Shown here: positions 25,584-35,995 of the stretch, piece by piece | Layout: each line of letters opens with the position of its first letter | Position numbering within the stretch: position 1 is the first letter of the stretch | Assembly (NCBI GenBank): GCA_963169105.1 | Contig: OY720643.1 | Location: forward strand, 23,408,373-23,472,372 | Length of the DNA: 64,000 bases | Direction: 5' to 3' | Source: Ceriagrion tenellum | Lineage: Eukaryota; Arthropoda; Insecta; Odonata; Coenagrionidae | Notes under the pieces: generated by a model | The model's input: only the letters and a program-made list of their open reading frames with translations | What the model was told of the DNA's origin: nothing | Database searches by the model: none | Translations under genes and position numbers: made by a program

Positions 25584-26549
25584 CAATTTTTGTACTATTT
25601 CAACCATAGAAATTTTTTCCTTGCATTATTTCCGAGATCCATCGCGCTATGTTGCATCGCGTGCACCTTCCTGACAATAGTAGCACCAATTGCTGAATTC
25701 TGTGTGTCACGTTGGTTGGGTTCTTCCAATCCAAAGAAAATTAAAAGTATTTTACACCTCTTTCCGTTGAAACTCAACGTGAACCATCGCTAATGAATCA
25801 CAAGCACTTCCAACTCCGTCTCAGACGCCAAAAACACACGTGTAAGCGAAATATAGGTTACGTCGACGTCGAAATCTTATCTTCGTCGTCTCCCACAGGG
25901 ATGAGAAAAGGTATGACGTTTTTTATTGTTTTCTATTTTTTTGGTCTACCTTTTGTCTCTTTCGTATTTGGCCCATGAATAAATTTAAAAAAAGGCTCTT
26001 GCGTCACCTTTCTCTCAAAAACTCGGTGGGAATTCCGCGGCGAAAACAGCCACATTGTTGGAAGAAATGGATAGACTTCAACAGAGATCCGCTAGATTTG
26101 TGAAAATATGCTTCTCAACGAAAGTAGTACAGGGTTATTAGAGAAAATATGAAGGATAATCCCCGCCGTTTCCCATCCCCCCTAAAAAATCATAGGAAGC
26201 AGGACTTCCAAGCTGTTTTCAAAAGAATGAAATCTTAAGTTTTTACTGATCAGATAGCACACGACGAGTGAACTTCCGACAGTCAGAACAAATCTCAATT
26301 CACTCTTGACTCTTCGAATTTTCAAAACACAAAGCGCATTGAAAAAAAAACGTTTTCACTTTCGATTCTGAGACGGAATAAGAATTTTAAATTCGCAAAA
26401 GGTTGATCCTGCAACGGACATGTATGAAAGGAGCGTGCTTTGTTGGCTTAGCCATGATTGTGAGGAAAGGATGGGCCAAGAAAGTCAAGAGAGGCATGTG
26501 GTGGGAAGGGACTCTAAAAAAGGGGGAATGTCAGGAGTCTTCAATATTT

Positions 26550-26665
26550 CAGTTCTCCTCCCGGAGTTTATAAACGGAAGCGAAACCTGGGAATGGCACG
26601 ATAAGCATATGAGCACGATAAATACAGCGGGAATGGCGGACGTTAATGGGGTATTGTCGCAACTA
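26550..26665 (+). pseudogene. LINE GSETW-motif fragment
   Basis: Within the frame 26420-26698 the stretch FINGSETWEWHDKHMSTI, then NTAGM, fits the conserved ..YGSETW.W..K...I.AAEM block found after the RT domain in many insect LINE proteins. The residues before it (ISVLLPEF) fit the short beta-strand that usually leads into GSETW. Upstream and downstream similarity fades quickly. A tiny remnant, with no function expected. Confidence 0.5.
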
Positions 26666-26684
26666 GTCATTTCCTGGGATGGGA

Positions 26685-27250
26685 ATTGCACATATTGATG
26701 TTATTAGGATCAAATGGGTGTGTTTGCTATGGTTGTTTCTATACGTTTACTTGTACAATGCTGCTACCATTTTTGAAATAAGAAGGTATTACAGCATTTA
26801 TAACGTTTAGGCATCATTTCTTATGCCTAATAAATTTCTTATTTATTAAGACAGAATAATGGAAAGCTACAGAAATCTAATTTTCAGTATTCGTGGCTGC
26901 TCTTTACTACGAGCCACATAAATCTTTTGAAGCATATTTTTTACATATTTATAATTAGAAAAATGGAAAGCTATAGAAATCTAATTTTCAGTATTCGTGG
27001 CTGCTAATTTCTACGAGCCACATAAATCTTTTGAAAACATATTTTTTAAATATTGATACATACAAATATGTTTTCAAAAGATTTATTTCAACTGGTAATT
27101 TACAATGGATTGACTTATCTCATCTTTTGAATTATGAATCCAATTATATTTGTACATTCAATTGGCAGGTTACTACATGAATAAAGGAGTATGTGCGTCT
27201 ATATTACATTACATTTGCATGTTGTAGATATAAAAATTGAAAGACTCAAA
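26685..27250 (+). repeat. Duplicated segment F, second copy with internal tandem unit and hairpin
   Basis: Partner of 23945-24390, enlarged. A roughly 103-bp unit holding GGAAAGCTA.AGAAATCTAA and TTTTCAGTATTCGTGGCTGC occurs twice in tandem (about 26855-26956 and 26958-27050). Immediately after, AATCTTTTGAAAACATATTT (27024-27043) faces its reverse complement at 27065-27084, forming a 20-bp hairpin. The first copy has neither, so both changes came after the duplication. No coding content. Confidence 0.7.
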
Positions 27251-28097
27251 GCAATGATTAATGTTTCAGAGCAAAGTAAGAGAAAAATGGTTTGAAATTA
27301 TCGAGTAATTAAAGAATGTACATTGAATTGTCTAGATTGGACATACACGAAAGGAGCATGCGTTGTCGCTATGACTACGTTGAAAGAATATCCAGGGAGG
27401 CGAGTAGTACGCAAAGCAGGTAGAGGATTGAATGCTGTGAGAAGAAGTGGTAGCAAAAAGTGAGCCAAGGGTAAATATGGTAAGAAGACCACTAAAAGAA
27501 GTAGTATCAGGACTTTTAAGAACAGTGCGGTTTAAGTGAAGCCATGCATGAGCGTGACTGAAGCGAAAGAAGTATGTTAAGCATACGGCTGCATGGTGGA
27601 TATCATTAGAGTACAGTCAGATTCACCCTATCACAGAGAATTTCACTTCTTTGGCCATTTCAACCCCATTAGGGATAATCCTGATGGGTATTAACCTATG
27701 CATGAACGAAGCACACAATATTAAAAAAAATAATGACAACAATGATCTAAAAGCGACACGTCTGAGCCAACGACTTAACTCTCATGGCTTTTTATACAAT
27801 TCTAGACAAACGGAAAGGAGCATCAGAATGGAATGAAGAGAGCAGCTAACCAATCTTCGTAATTTCGACAGGTGATTCATCAGGGAGTTAGGAATTCCTG
27901 AGGTCATTGGAGAGGCTCTCACAGTCACAGACTAATCAAAACAATATCCGTTTTCTCTTCAGCATATGTCCCACCTCTCTTCATCCCGCGCAATGAAACC
28001 TATTCTCTTCCTTCCCCTTTCCCGCTTACCCGACATCCCCACTCTATCACAGCCATCGCCCCTCATTACCTACTTCAGCCACCTATTCAACCTCCTC
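27251..28097. other. Intergenic, no gene recognised
   Basis: Purine-rich stretch near 27390-27560 with broken frames, then C/T-rich sequence near 27960-28090 leading into MITE copy 4. No family recognised. Confidence 0.5.
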
Positions 28098-28663
28098 TTA
28101 CGGTAGTTAGAGCGAGATAGTTTCTTAGTCAAAATAGAGACCATATTCGAACTATACGTTTTGATTTAACCAGCTGTAGGACACATGAATTAAATATTGC
28201 ATTATTATTGGTACAATAATATAGTTTTATATGATATAAAGTGTAAGAAATTATATGAAATTATCTAAATAAGTCTTTAATTTGCCTAAATTTAATTTTT
28301 TTCACGCGGTACGTTTGAAACTCCTTCAAAACGGAAGGTTTGATTGTGATCCCGAAGAATTTACTGCGGTTACCATATGATTATTTTTTTTAATCCTTGA
28401 GAAAACGTAAAAACTACACCCTGTTTATTTTTTACGTCATTTTGTGCTAGAAATGTCTCATTTTTTAAATTAGCTCTCTCTGGAGTTCATAAACGTAACA
28501 TTTACCATGTAATAGTACTGGCATCTTTTGGCAAAGATCTCGTAATTTAACGTAGTAAGGGGTTGAATACTTGGTTTCGTTGGAAGTGTGAGGCATTTTT
28601 CTTAAAAACGAGACCAAATTCATTGATTTCTGGGTGAAATGATATTTTTCCCAAGTTACCATA
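28098..28663 (+). mobile_element. MITE family A, copy 4
   Basis: Full-length but drifted copy. The left end is TTACGGTAGTTAGAGCGAGATAG; the right end read in reverse complement is TTATGGTAACTTGGG. Internal landmarks GAGACCATATTCGAA, AACCAGCTGTAGGACACATG, CTTCAAAACGGAAGG and GAGACCAAATTCATTGATTTC are present. Here the only word common to both flanks is TA, not TTAA, which favours a TA target for the family. It abuts a minus-strand LINE-like fragment on its right. Confidence 0.85.
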
Positions 28664-28860
28664 ATCTCGTCTATAACTGCCCTCTCCTCGCCGTCCGTGA
28701 CAAGCACATCCTCGCCTGTCTTCCCTTCCATGAACCGCACTTTCTCCCTCCTCCTCAAATTCCTCATCCCAAACGCCTGCATTCTTTTTCCTTCATCAGA
28801 GTCATTGAGCATTGAGAACATTGATTTGATATTTTTATTTACGTTCCACAATGCAATCAC
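28664..28860 (-). pseudogene. Possible LINE linker fragment
   Basis: Part of a minus frame that begins at 28860 and runs into the MITE. The part outside the MITE reads NLRRREKVRFMEGKTGEDVL, then VTDGEERAVIDEI. Basic stretches followed by a (L)VTDGEE-type motif are common in the linker between endonuclease and RT domains of LINE proteins. The match is by general pattern only. The MITE lies immediately 3' of the kept segment, consistent with insertion into an older LINE. Confidence 0.3.
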
Positions 28861-29114
28861 AATATCAACAACGATTATTACATTTCATCATTTCCATATT
28901 ATTTCGACCAAAACGCATAAATATTTTTAATATTATTTGCTAGGTAAAACACTACCTATTATCTCTATTTTGAATAATTTTACATTGAAACCATACCGCA
29001 TCGTTATCGGCATAGGCAAAAATACTTCGAAATCGAAAATTTTGAGGCGAGACAGCCAAACCACCCCGACTGTTAAACATAATATTATTCGGAAATAAAT
29101 CATAGAATTTCATA

Positions 29115-29325
29115 TAGATCTACATACTACCCTGTTAGCCGCCGCATGGACGTGTGGCAGGGAGTTTTAGGACACCGGCCGTGTAATGATGTAAGGGATA
29201 AGGTTTTGGGAGGTGAAATGGTGACGTGTACTATGGGAGTGTACTTAGTGGAGCTCAGTTTTTATTGTGGTCGCTTACTGTGCGCGGAAAGAACGAGTTT
29301 TTGTATCTATCTGTTCGGCAGATAG
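29115..29325 (-). pseudogene. LINE family 2 (CR1-like) 3' end
   Basis: Reverse complement of the 3' end of the most frequent LINE in the window. It runs from the coding end (CRTDRYKNSFFP-like, here at CTATCTGTTCGGCAGATAG) through CAATAAAAACTGAGCTCCACT, CACGTCACCATTTCACCTCC and CATGCGGCGGC to the terminal GTAGTATGTAGATC tail. It is heavily 5'-truncated, as expected for target-primed insertion. The terminal ATGTAG word is the start of the short tandem tail seen complete at 50.34 kb. Confidence 0.8.
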
Positions 29326-29329
29326 GTAG

Positions 29330-30490
29330 TATATTTGCAACATTCCGCTCGGAATGAATATTATGGAACCTTCTGACAAGCCATGTAGCTTAGAAGAACC
29401 AAAGATTTACTTATGCAATAAAGGCAATCTAATCTAAAAAAAAATCTCCCCAGGACTATGGATATCTCAACTAAATATCATTAGCGAGTATGAAAAATTA
29501 ACACGGAATGGCATTTTATCATGTATTCCCGTTGACCAACATTTTACACTGACATTAGACATCCGTCGTATTAAAAAAAACTAGAATCACGGACAGTGCT
29601 ATTGAAGAAGTCAGCTACTTTTTTATGATTGGCAATAGAACTCCAGTAAAAAAATTTACTCTAAAAAATAACATGGTGGCACTTAATCGATAGCGATGGC
29701 CATTTTCAGTAATGGCATCTTCGGTAATACCGCTCCAGGTTACTACCTGGCAGTATCGGTTTGACAAAAAAATAGTACGTCGTAGTTCCGGACACCAGTA
29801 TCTCTTGATCTCTTGTACATCCCAAAACTACACAATTAAGATTTTCAAGGTTGGGACATCTAAGAAGGATAATGAACTGATTAAATCTCTGAAAAAAATT
29901 GAGTCACACGAACCATATTATATGTTTCAGATGCCACTGCGGGGGAAAAACTACCAATTAATCATCTTTATCTTGTTTCCGTGCGAAAGCCCTTATTAAT
30001 TCAGGCTATATTTACCACCGAAGCCACTTTCTCTCGATCAATTCAACTAAAATATACCTTATCCTTAAGCTGACGCTGTTTCACTGGAACGGGTAACAAG
30101 AGGTAGGCGTACAAGAACCGGAGATACCCTGTAATAAAAGCGATGTCTTCGAAATGAAAACTAAGACACGCAAACATGAAAAAAATGAACTCGAATCGAG
30201 GGGAACGTCTTCATCCGAGAGCAGCAAAATTAAGAAATATCTTTATTCTAGGAGTAGTCGATTTTTTTATAGCCATATGTCGGCCTAACGCAGCGTGTCA
30301 TTTAAAGAAACTAAAATAATCCCTTGAAAAGTTTTATTCAATATCGAATGTCTCAATTCACTATGTTGAAAGAAGCGCAGAAAGAAGAGACGCGCTTTTC
30401 GCGAATCAGCGCACTTAAGCACACAAAAAAGACGCCAAATGGAAAGATAGACATAAGCAAAATACTCAGTAACCAGCCTGAAGGTAACAT
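29330..30490. other. Intergenic, 95-codon unrecognised ORF
   Basis: The plus frame 29712-29999 gives a 95-residue Lys-rich product with no recognised motif. Otherwise AT-rich and without a feature I can support. Confidence 0.45.
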
Positions 30491-30497
30491 TCTTCAT

Positions 30498-30605
30498 ACA
30501 ATTGTGTGAAATTCACAGTGGAAAAATCATTCACCGGAACTGGGAATCGAACCCAGACCCCTCAAATACGCGTAGACTGCTCTAACCAATCAAGCTAAAC
30601 AGGCA
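30498..30605 (-). mobile_element. tRNA-derived SINE, minus copy
   Basis: Read on the minus strand, a tRNA-like head contains an A box TTAGCTTGATTGG (complement of 30586-30598), TTAGAGCAGTCTACGCG, and a B box GGGTTCGATTCCC (complement of 30542-30554), followed by GGTGAATGATTTTTCCACTG and TGAATTTCACACAATTGT. The acceptor arm does not pair, so this is a SINE and not a tRNA gene. It forms an inverted pair with the copy at 30735-30840. Confidence 0.75.
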
Positions 30606-30734
30606 CTCTGAATCTCATGGGGACTTTAATTGTCTTCACAGGTACCGAGCATATGATGCCAGAGGTACCTGTATGCGAGCGATAAGCGCTACAGTCCACG
30701 GGGTAAAGCCCAAATTTAAACACAAAGGTGTTTA

Positions 30735-30840
30735 CTTTGGGCATTTTCACTTTGGCGCAGTTAGAGCACTCGGCACCATCAGGGTTCGATTCCCAGTCTA
30801 AGCGAATGATTTTTCCACTGTGAATTTCACACAATTGTGC
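30735..30840 (+). mobile_element. tRNA-derived SINE, plus copy
   Basis: Plus-strand partner: GCGCAGTTAGAGCACTCGGC, B box GGGTTCGATTCCC (30782-30794), then AATGATTTTTCCACTGTGAA and TTTCACACAATTGT. The tail matches the complement of the other copy over about 38 bp, while the heads differ more (a different tRNA-like anticodon region). The A box is weak. Head-to-head placement about 190 bp apart gives a long potential hairpin in any read-through transcript. Confidence 0.7.
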
Positions 30841-31689
30841 GATCACTAGCGGGTGACTCCGTTTAAGTTACTGCGCGGCTAGTTCCGTAGTTCTTTGAAA
30901 AAGCATTCTTCAGGTTCACGTTTATATCGGCTGAGTTTTTTGTATGTAGTTTTGCAATTTGCTGAACTTTGTCGTTTGAAAGTTATATTTTAAGTACAGA
31001 GTAGTAAAAAATTACACTACACATGCTCGAGGCCATTCCTGTAAATTAGCAAAAAATCTTAATCGATTATTATCTTCTATAGTCAGGCGCACATCAAAGC
31101 TGTTCCCGATCTGAAGTGAAGGGAGTTGTCCAGTGCGTAAGGTCTAAAAACGAATGGAAATGCAAGTATATTGTAGTGTGATGTGAAGTAAATGGCTCAC
31201 TACAACGAATGAAAAGAAACAATTTACTACGTAGCATACTGGCTTCCCATTCCTGACGGCCGGGTTCATATCCCGAAAGTTGCAGGGATCGGAATCGCAA
31301 AGCATAATTTAATATTTTGAGGAGGACACATTTAGCAAAGGACTCCGTTTTCCGGATATAAGGCTGAGCTTATTTCCCCATTCCCAGTAAATAGTAAGCT
31401 AATGCCGACGCCGGGCATAACCTGACTCTTTCTCTATTCCCTAAAAAACTCTTTCCTCACCGAATCACATAAAAAACTGAATGGCGCATATGTCCTCAGC
31501 AGTCAATCACCTCCCCAGATATCCTGCCAACAAACGAAATGTCCAAATGCATTGAATAAACACCTTTAGGTATTTGCAAGCTTTGGCATAGCACTGATTG
31601 TTATTTTAACTAAATCACATTAACTTACAAGCAAGAGCCCACTAACAGTAGGTGCTCAGCTTCAATAATATTTTCAGCCACAGACGGCT
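30841..31689. other. Intergenic, no gene recognised
   Basis: AT-rich. Small frames only (for example 31094-31300 minus), without motifs. Confidence 0.5.
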
Positions 31690-32010
31690 TGAAGGGAAAA
31701 ATATAGATTAAATCTTTTACGAAAGTTTGATGGAGACTACTTTTTTCCGGACGTTCAACATATTTTACTACAGCCTAACTATTATGGTAGAAACGATCAC
31801 AGGCACAAGATTAAGAGAATAGACTGCCGAAACGATAGATTTGAAATGTCATTTTTTTCCACGTATAACAAGGGACCATAATTGTTGCGATAGATCAGTT
31901 CTGGGAAACTTCGACACTCACCGGGTAAAGTAGGTTTTTCACTTGTGCTAAATGGCTTAATGTCATTATTAGCTACAAACCTCGCATGTAATTTCCGGTA
32001 TGATATATAA
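31690..32010 (+). pseudogene. LINE family 3, C-terminal end (5' part of split copy)
   Basis: The plus strand reads HRHKIKRIDCRNDRFEMSFF, then STYNKGP and SSGKLRHSP. This matches the pattern of LINE C-termini that end ..R.DR.K.SFFPRTI.DWN. Landmark DNA words are AGGGACCATAAT, GATAGATCAGTTCTGGGAAACTT and TTAGCTAC. It starts at GAAGGGAAAAATATAGATTAAA, the same start as the copy at 41.59 kb, so both share a truncation point or an element boundary. The 3' UTR continues at 32336 after an unrelated GC-rich insert. Confidence 0.65.
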
Positions 32011-32335
32011 CTAGTAGCCTGCAGTGCCCACTGTGCTGTGCTGCGGGCCCACGCTCCAACCACTAACAATTTCGAATGAGCTAACTCACGCGCGGCCACC
32101 CGCAATATGCGCGCAATCGACCAATATGGCCGACGCACGCATATTACGGATGTACCGCCCGAGAGGGCTCGTCGGCGAGATTTCTAATATAGCGGAAGGG
32201 ACGTAGTCACTAGAAAGGACGTAGGGAAGGTCACCTCTTGCGACGCTGAGTCTTTTATTATGGTCATATACATACACTGAAGCTGTGGATGCAACCGAAA
32301 CAAAATACCGTTCCTTTTCCTCAGGGTAAATAAAG
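32011..32335. other. GC-rich insert inside a LINE 3' region
   Basis: About 325 bp interrupt the 3' part of LINE family 3, judged against the uninterrupted copy at 41.9 kb. The first half is CG-rich (CTCACGCGCGGCCACCCGC, CCAATATGGCCGACGCACGC). I see no terminal repeats, no target duplication and no convincing coding sequence, only overlapping short frames on both strands. It could be an unknown short mobile element or a copied promoter-like fragment. Confidence 0.5.
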
Positions 32336-32625
32336 CAACTTGATTGTCATTACACATTTCGATTTTCTTTTTCGATTTCGATTTTCGATTTACTTATCTA
32401 TCGTATTAATTATACTAACTAGTAGTTATATATTAAGTAGTGTACTGCATGGTAGCATGTTCTTGTACGTAGCACTCTCCAAGTTTCTGGTTAGACAGCG
32501 CACTGTTATCCTGACTGCTTTTGGCCTGTGTCTTGCATTCCGGGGGAAAGTGCGCGGTTCTGATTTCAGCTGGGATGAGTGTTACATGTCTGGTGTGGAA
32601 TCACCCCGTGTCAGTATATATATAT
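32336..32625 (+). repeat. LINE family 3, 3' UTR part
   Basis: Resumes similarity with 41.93-42.15 kb and 51.66-51.85 kb: AGCATGTTC, TACGTAGCACT, AGTTTCTGGT, CCTGACTGCTTTTGGC, GTTCTGATTTCAGC, GATGAGTGTTACATG and GTGTGGAATCACCCC. A TTTCGAT microsatellite-like stretch (about 32357-32395) lies at the start and is absent from the other copies. Confidence 0.7.
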
Positions 32626-32696
32626 CTTCGATCAAATTTCGGAGTCGAATAGCCACGGCCATACATCAGACGTGCGTGACTGAGGTAGTTCAACAA

Positions 32697-32757
32697 TGAC
32701 GTCACTGCAAAAGGGTACCCCCTATCGGACGAGGGGTAAGAAGCACGAGTGACGTCA
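32697..32757. promoter_or_regulatory. Pair of consensus CRE palindromes
   Basis: Two perfect TGACGTCA octamers, at 32697-32704 and 32750-32757, lie 53 bp apart. A related GGCGTCATTT follows near 32790. TGACGTCA is the consensus binding site of CREB/ATF bZIP factors. No adjacent gene or start site is recognised, so function is unproven. The sites may belong to a repeat. Confidence 0.3.
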
Positions 32758-33388
32758 GCGCTGATGGCAAGGGATAAAGCGCCATTTTAATGGCGTCATT
32801 TCTTAAGGAAGTCCGGCCAGCGTTGAAGGGCTGTGACGCACGACCAAATGCAGATTAGCCATTCCACTTCCAAACTTTCAGCCATCCTTATCTGATATTC
32901 AAAAGGACTCCTCAGCTATACGGCCACAAAGGAAGGAAAGTAAAAGGAATTCCCCGCAGACAGCTTTCGTCTCAAATGATTTCATCTTACGCGTGACAAA
33001 GTGCTTCAACTGATAAGTCTTTACAATGTCTACCAATGCATACATTTCGTAGCAATATACTTTTATTTCTTCAGAATAATGACTAAATAGAAGTCACATT
33101 TATACACATAGTTAATGTATCACGAGGATGCCAACGAAGGATACTGATTGAAGGATTGGTAGCACTGTTTTCATCTCGATCGCATAAGTGGGTACTTAAG
33201 CACATCATATGTCTTCCGCTTAACCCTCTTTGGACGAGAAGGTTGGCTACAACTGGTACGTTCTGGTACAGGTACGTCAAGGCTGGTACGTTTCAATATC
33301 ATTGAAATCTGCACCACGAGAAGTATTTCCATTTAGTAGCCGCGCTAGACAGAATTATACGATGATGGATTTCGTTTTTTCCCCGCGA

Positions 33389-33470
33389 ACATCACTGATG
33401 AAGTCTTCTCGATTCAGGCAGTAATTCCCACCCTGACTCGGCTGATGACCCGAGAAGACTTCATCAGAAT
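33389..33470. repeat. Foldback, second copy of the 8.2-kb type
   Basis: CTGATGAAGTCTTCTCG (33391-33407) is the exact reverse complement of CGAGAAGACTTCATCAG (33452-33468). The loop includes CCACCCTGACTCGGCTGATGA. The layout and right-arm context (CCCGAGAA.ACTT) resemble 8186-8254, so the two are probably ends of the same repeat family with co-varying arms. Confidence 0.6.
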
Positions 33471-34196
33471 TTTAACGCTTCGGATTATAAAAGTGGAATT
33501 TTTTGTTTATTTTCGCAAATGATTAAATAGCCCTTAAAAAACAAAAATAATCCTTTAAGTACATATTGCTTCAATCTATTGCTTAAAATTCCGTCTATTG
33601 AGGGTTGAAATACAATTAAGAGATAAACAACGGAAAGACCAATCACCTCCAACCATCAAACAAGAAGAAATGAACAGATAGAAACGTAAACTTTTTTATG
33701 AGACAAAAATTCACAGATGTGTGTTCATTGCAAACCTGCATCTACTTCAACTATTTGTAATAACCACTTCGCTACACTTTTATAAATACGAAGCAACTTT
33801 TTATACATTTAAAATAATATGAGAGTAATTTATGCTATTTTGGCCCAAAATACAACAATGATTTTATATAGAATGAGTTTTTAGGTAAACCATCTCTTCG
33901 AAAATGTCTGTCTGGCGTGATGAAAATAGTTTTTAGGTTAGTCAGGTTAGTCCTAACCAACAACTTTGATATGACATAAGATGGAAAAAAAGTGCCATTT
34001 CAATTTTATACACATGCACACCCCTAAGTGAAAGTAAATTTAGGGTGAAGAACAACGGATATGAATGCTCACGACAAAGTTTTCGAGTTCAATCTTAAAA
34101 AATCATATTCTGATAAGCAACAGCAATAAAATACAAATAAAAGCTCCACGCTTCGTCAATAACTACTACGAGTGAGCATATAGTGTTGATGTGTTT
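33471..34196. other. Intergenic, no gene recognised
   Basis: AT-rich sequence without supported features. Confidence 0.5.
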
Positions 34197-34483
34197 CAGA
34201 GAGACACAGAGAATATCATTTTGACGACACTCCACACACCTCTAGGTCTGACAGATGCGATAAAATAAGAGAGATACATTGTCAAACAGATAGGTACAAA
34301 AAATCGTTCTTTCCGCGCACAATAAGCGGCCAAAATAAAAACTGAGCTCCACTAAATACAGTCCCATAATACACGTCACAATTTCACCTCCCAATACCTC
34401 ATCCCTTACATCTTCACACGGATGGTGTCCTAACACCCCATGCCACGTGCCCATGCGGCGGCCTGGAGGGTAGTATGTAGATG
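34197..34483 (+). pseudogene. LINE family 2 3' end
   Basis: 5'-truncated copy on the plus strand. It starts in the C-terminal coding region (GAGAGACACAGAGAATATCAT, then CCTCTAGGTCTGACAGATGCG and AGATAGGTACAAAAAATCG), ends the protein near AACTGAGCTCCACT, then runs through CACGTCACAATTTCACCTCC and CCCATGCGGCGG to GTAGTATGTAGATGCA. There are no intact frames. Confidence 0.82.
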
Positions 34484-35224
34484 CATATTTTTCTCCGTAT
34501 AAGAAGTGTATCGACTTATATATTACGTGCGTTCGAAGTTATATTATGCGTGTTCTGCGAGCCTTTCGGAGGAAAGACGTGTGTAACAGTATCGCTTTTA
34601 CATTTCTCTCGTTCATGTCAGTTACTCTGTTTTTCGGGCTTTCTCTGTCGTCGGTTCCATTCAGTTAACATTTAAAATATAAGTTAAAGCCTGGCGTGAA
34701 TCTAAAGCTAATTAATGTTTCGTAACTTATATGAAACAATGTTTCAATACTGAACTAATATGAATCAAAGATTCGTATACGTAATTTTTGTATAAAATGC
34801 TCGTAATGAGAGACGAGCGTTTTCATTTTCCTCTCACGCAGTTCCATGAAAGCCCTATCAGCCTGGGTTTAGTTTTTCTTCCAGCCGATAGATGGCTTGT
34901 CAGCAGCAATAGATGATTATTTCATCTCTCGTAGTCTCATAAAAAAAAACTGCGCAAGTAATATCGTGAATGAGTGTATTTTTTCAAATGTCTCGTGGTA
35001 ACGTTAAACTCTAACCACCCCGTAACAATTTAATCCATAGTCATTAAATGATTTATTGAAAAACGAACTTCTTGTTTGAAAAATTTTCATCGATTAAACT
35101 GAACGCCTTTCCAAGTAAAGTGCGAAAAATCTGTTTAACAACGAAAAACTATATTATTATTTCACGCTTTACCAACAAATAGATTAGCCATTAAGCCAAT
35201 TTAAATATTACTAGATGACCCGAA
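34484..35224. other. Intergenic, no gene recognised
   Basis: Nothing supported. One 64-codon frame (34481-34675) has no motif. Confidence 0.5.
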
Positions 35225-35995
35225 CGAATATTTCGTACAGTATGCAGCTTCTTCCTGTTCTTCTACCAGTCGAATATTTCGCACAGTATGCAACTTCTTC
35301 CTGTTTCTTCCTCCTTTCTTCCTGTTACTTTACTTGTTTCTTCCCATGGACAATTACATGTTATTTATGTTTGTGTTAGAGATAATACATAACGTAAACG
35401 GTAAATGGTCACACTGATTGCATGTAGAACGTAAACAATCTAACTAAACGATGTGTTAATAGATGGTGCCTCCTACAGTCTTTTAAGCTCGTAACCATTG
35501 ACAACATATTAGTTGATTATATTGTCATCAGATGGCGTTGTATCATTTTTTTAACAAAAATTTTAATTTTAAGCAATTTGTCTATTCTTCATCAATATCG
35601 GGGAACATAAGCTTTAAAACGATGTTTGAATCATTCATTTTGATGAATAATTAAGGGAGTTAAGGCGTAGCGACAAATAAAACCTTTGAGCTATAATGTA
35701 TACGGATTCTGGAGGAAACACTACCCTTTCTCTCACGTAACCCGCACGCCAGTACAGATGCGTTAGTTGCCGAACCTCCAGGATCGAAATAATATACATG
35801 GTTATCAATTTTTTAAACAAATACAATAATTATACTCTTCTTTTATTTTTCGTCAAAAGCGGGGAACATAAGCTTTAAAACGATGTTTGAATCATTAATA
35901 TTGATGAAAAGTTATGGGAGTTATGGCCTATCCACAAAAAAAACACCTTTGAGAAATAATATATATACGGATGTGTCCAAATGGAGGAACGAAAC
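35225..35995. repeat. Nested direct repeats (short and about 265-bp spaced)
   Basis: Two layers. First, CGAATATTTCG.ACAGTATGCA.CTTCTTCCTG occurs twice, about 50 bp apart (35225-35315). Second, GGGGAACATAAGCTTTAAAA, then CGATGTTTGAATCATT.AT and TTGATGAA, occurs at about 35600 and again at about 35863, followed in both by GGGAGTTA.GGC, CACCTTTGAG-like and TATACGGAT words. This is probably a partly duplicated mobile-element tail; the family is unknown. Confidence 0.7.

Noticed and set aside
28465..28662. Part of a 131-codon minus frame
   Set aside because: This half lies inside MITE copy 4, whose other copies are not open here. Only the part outside was kept, as a weak LINE fragment.
30533..30605. 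tRNA gene on the minus strand
   Set aside because: A and B boxes are present but the acceptor arm does not pair and it has a SINE tail, so it is a SINE head.
33391..33407. CTGATGA as a hammerhead core
   Set aside because: No GAAA plus self-complementary stem III follows; the sequence is explained by the foldback arm.
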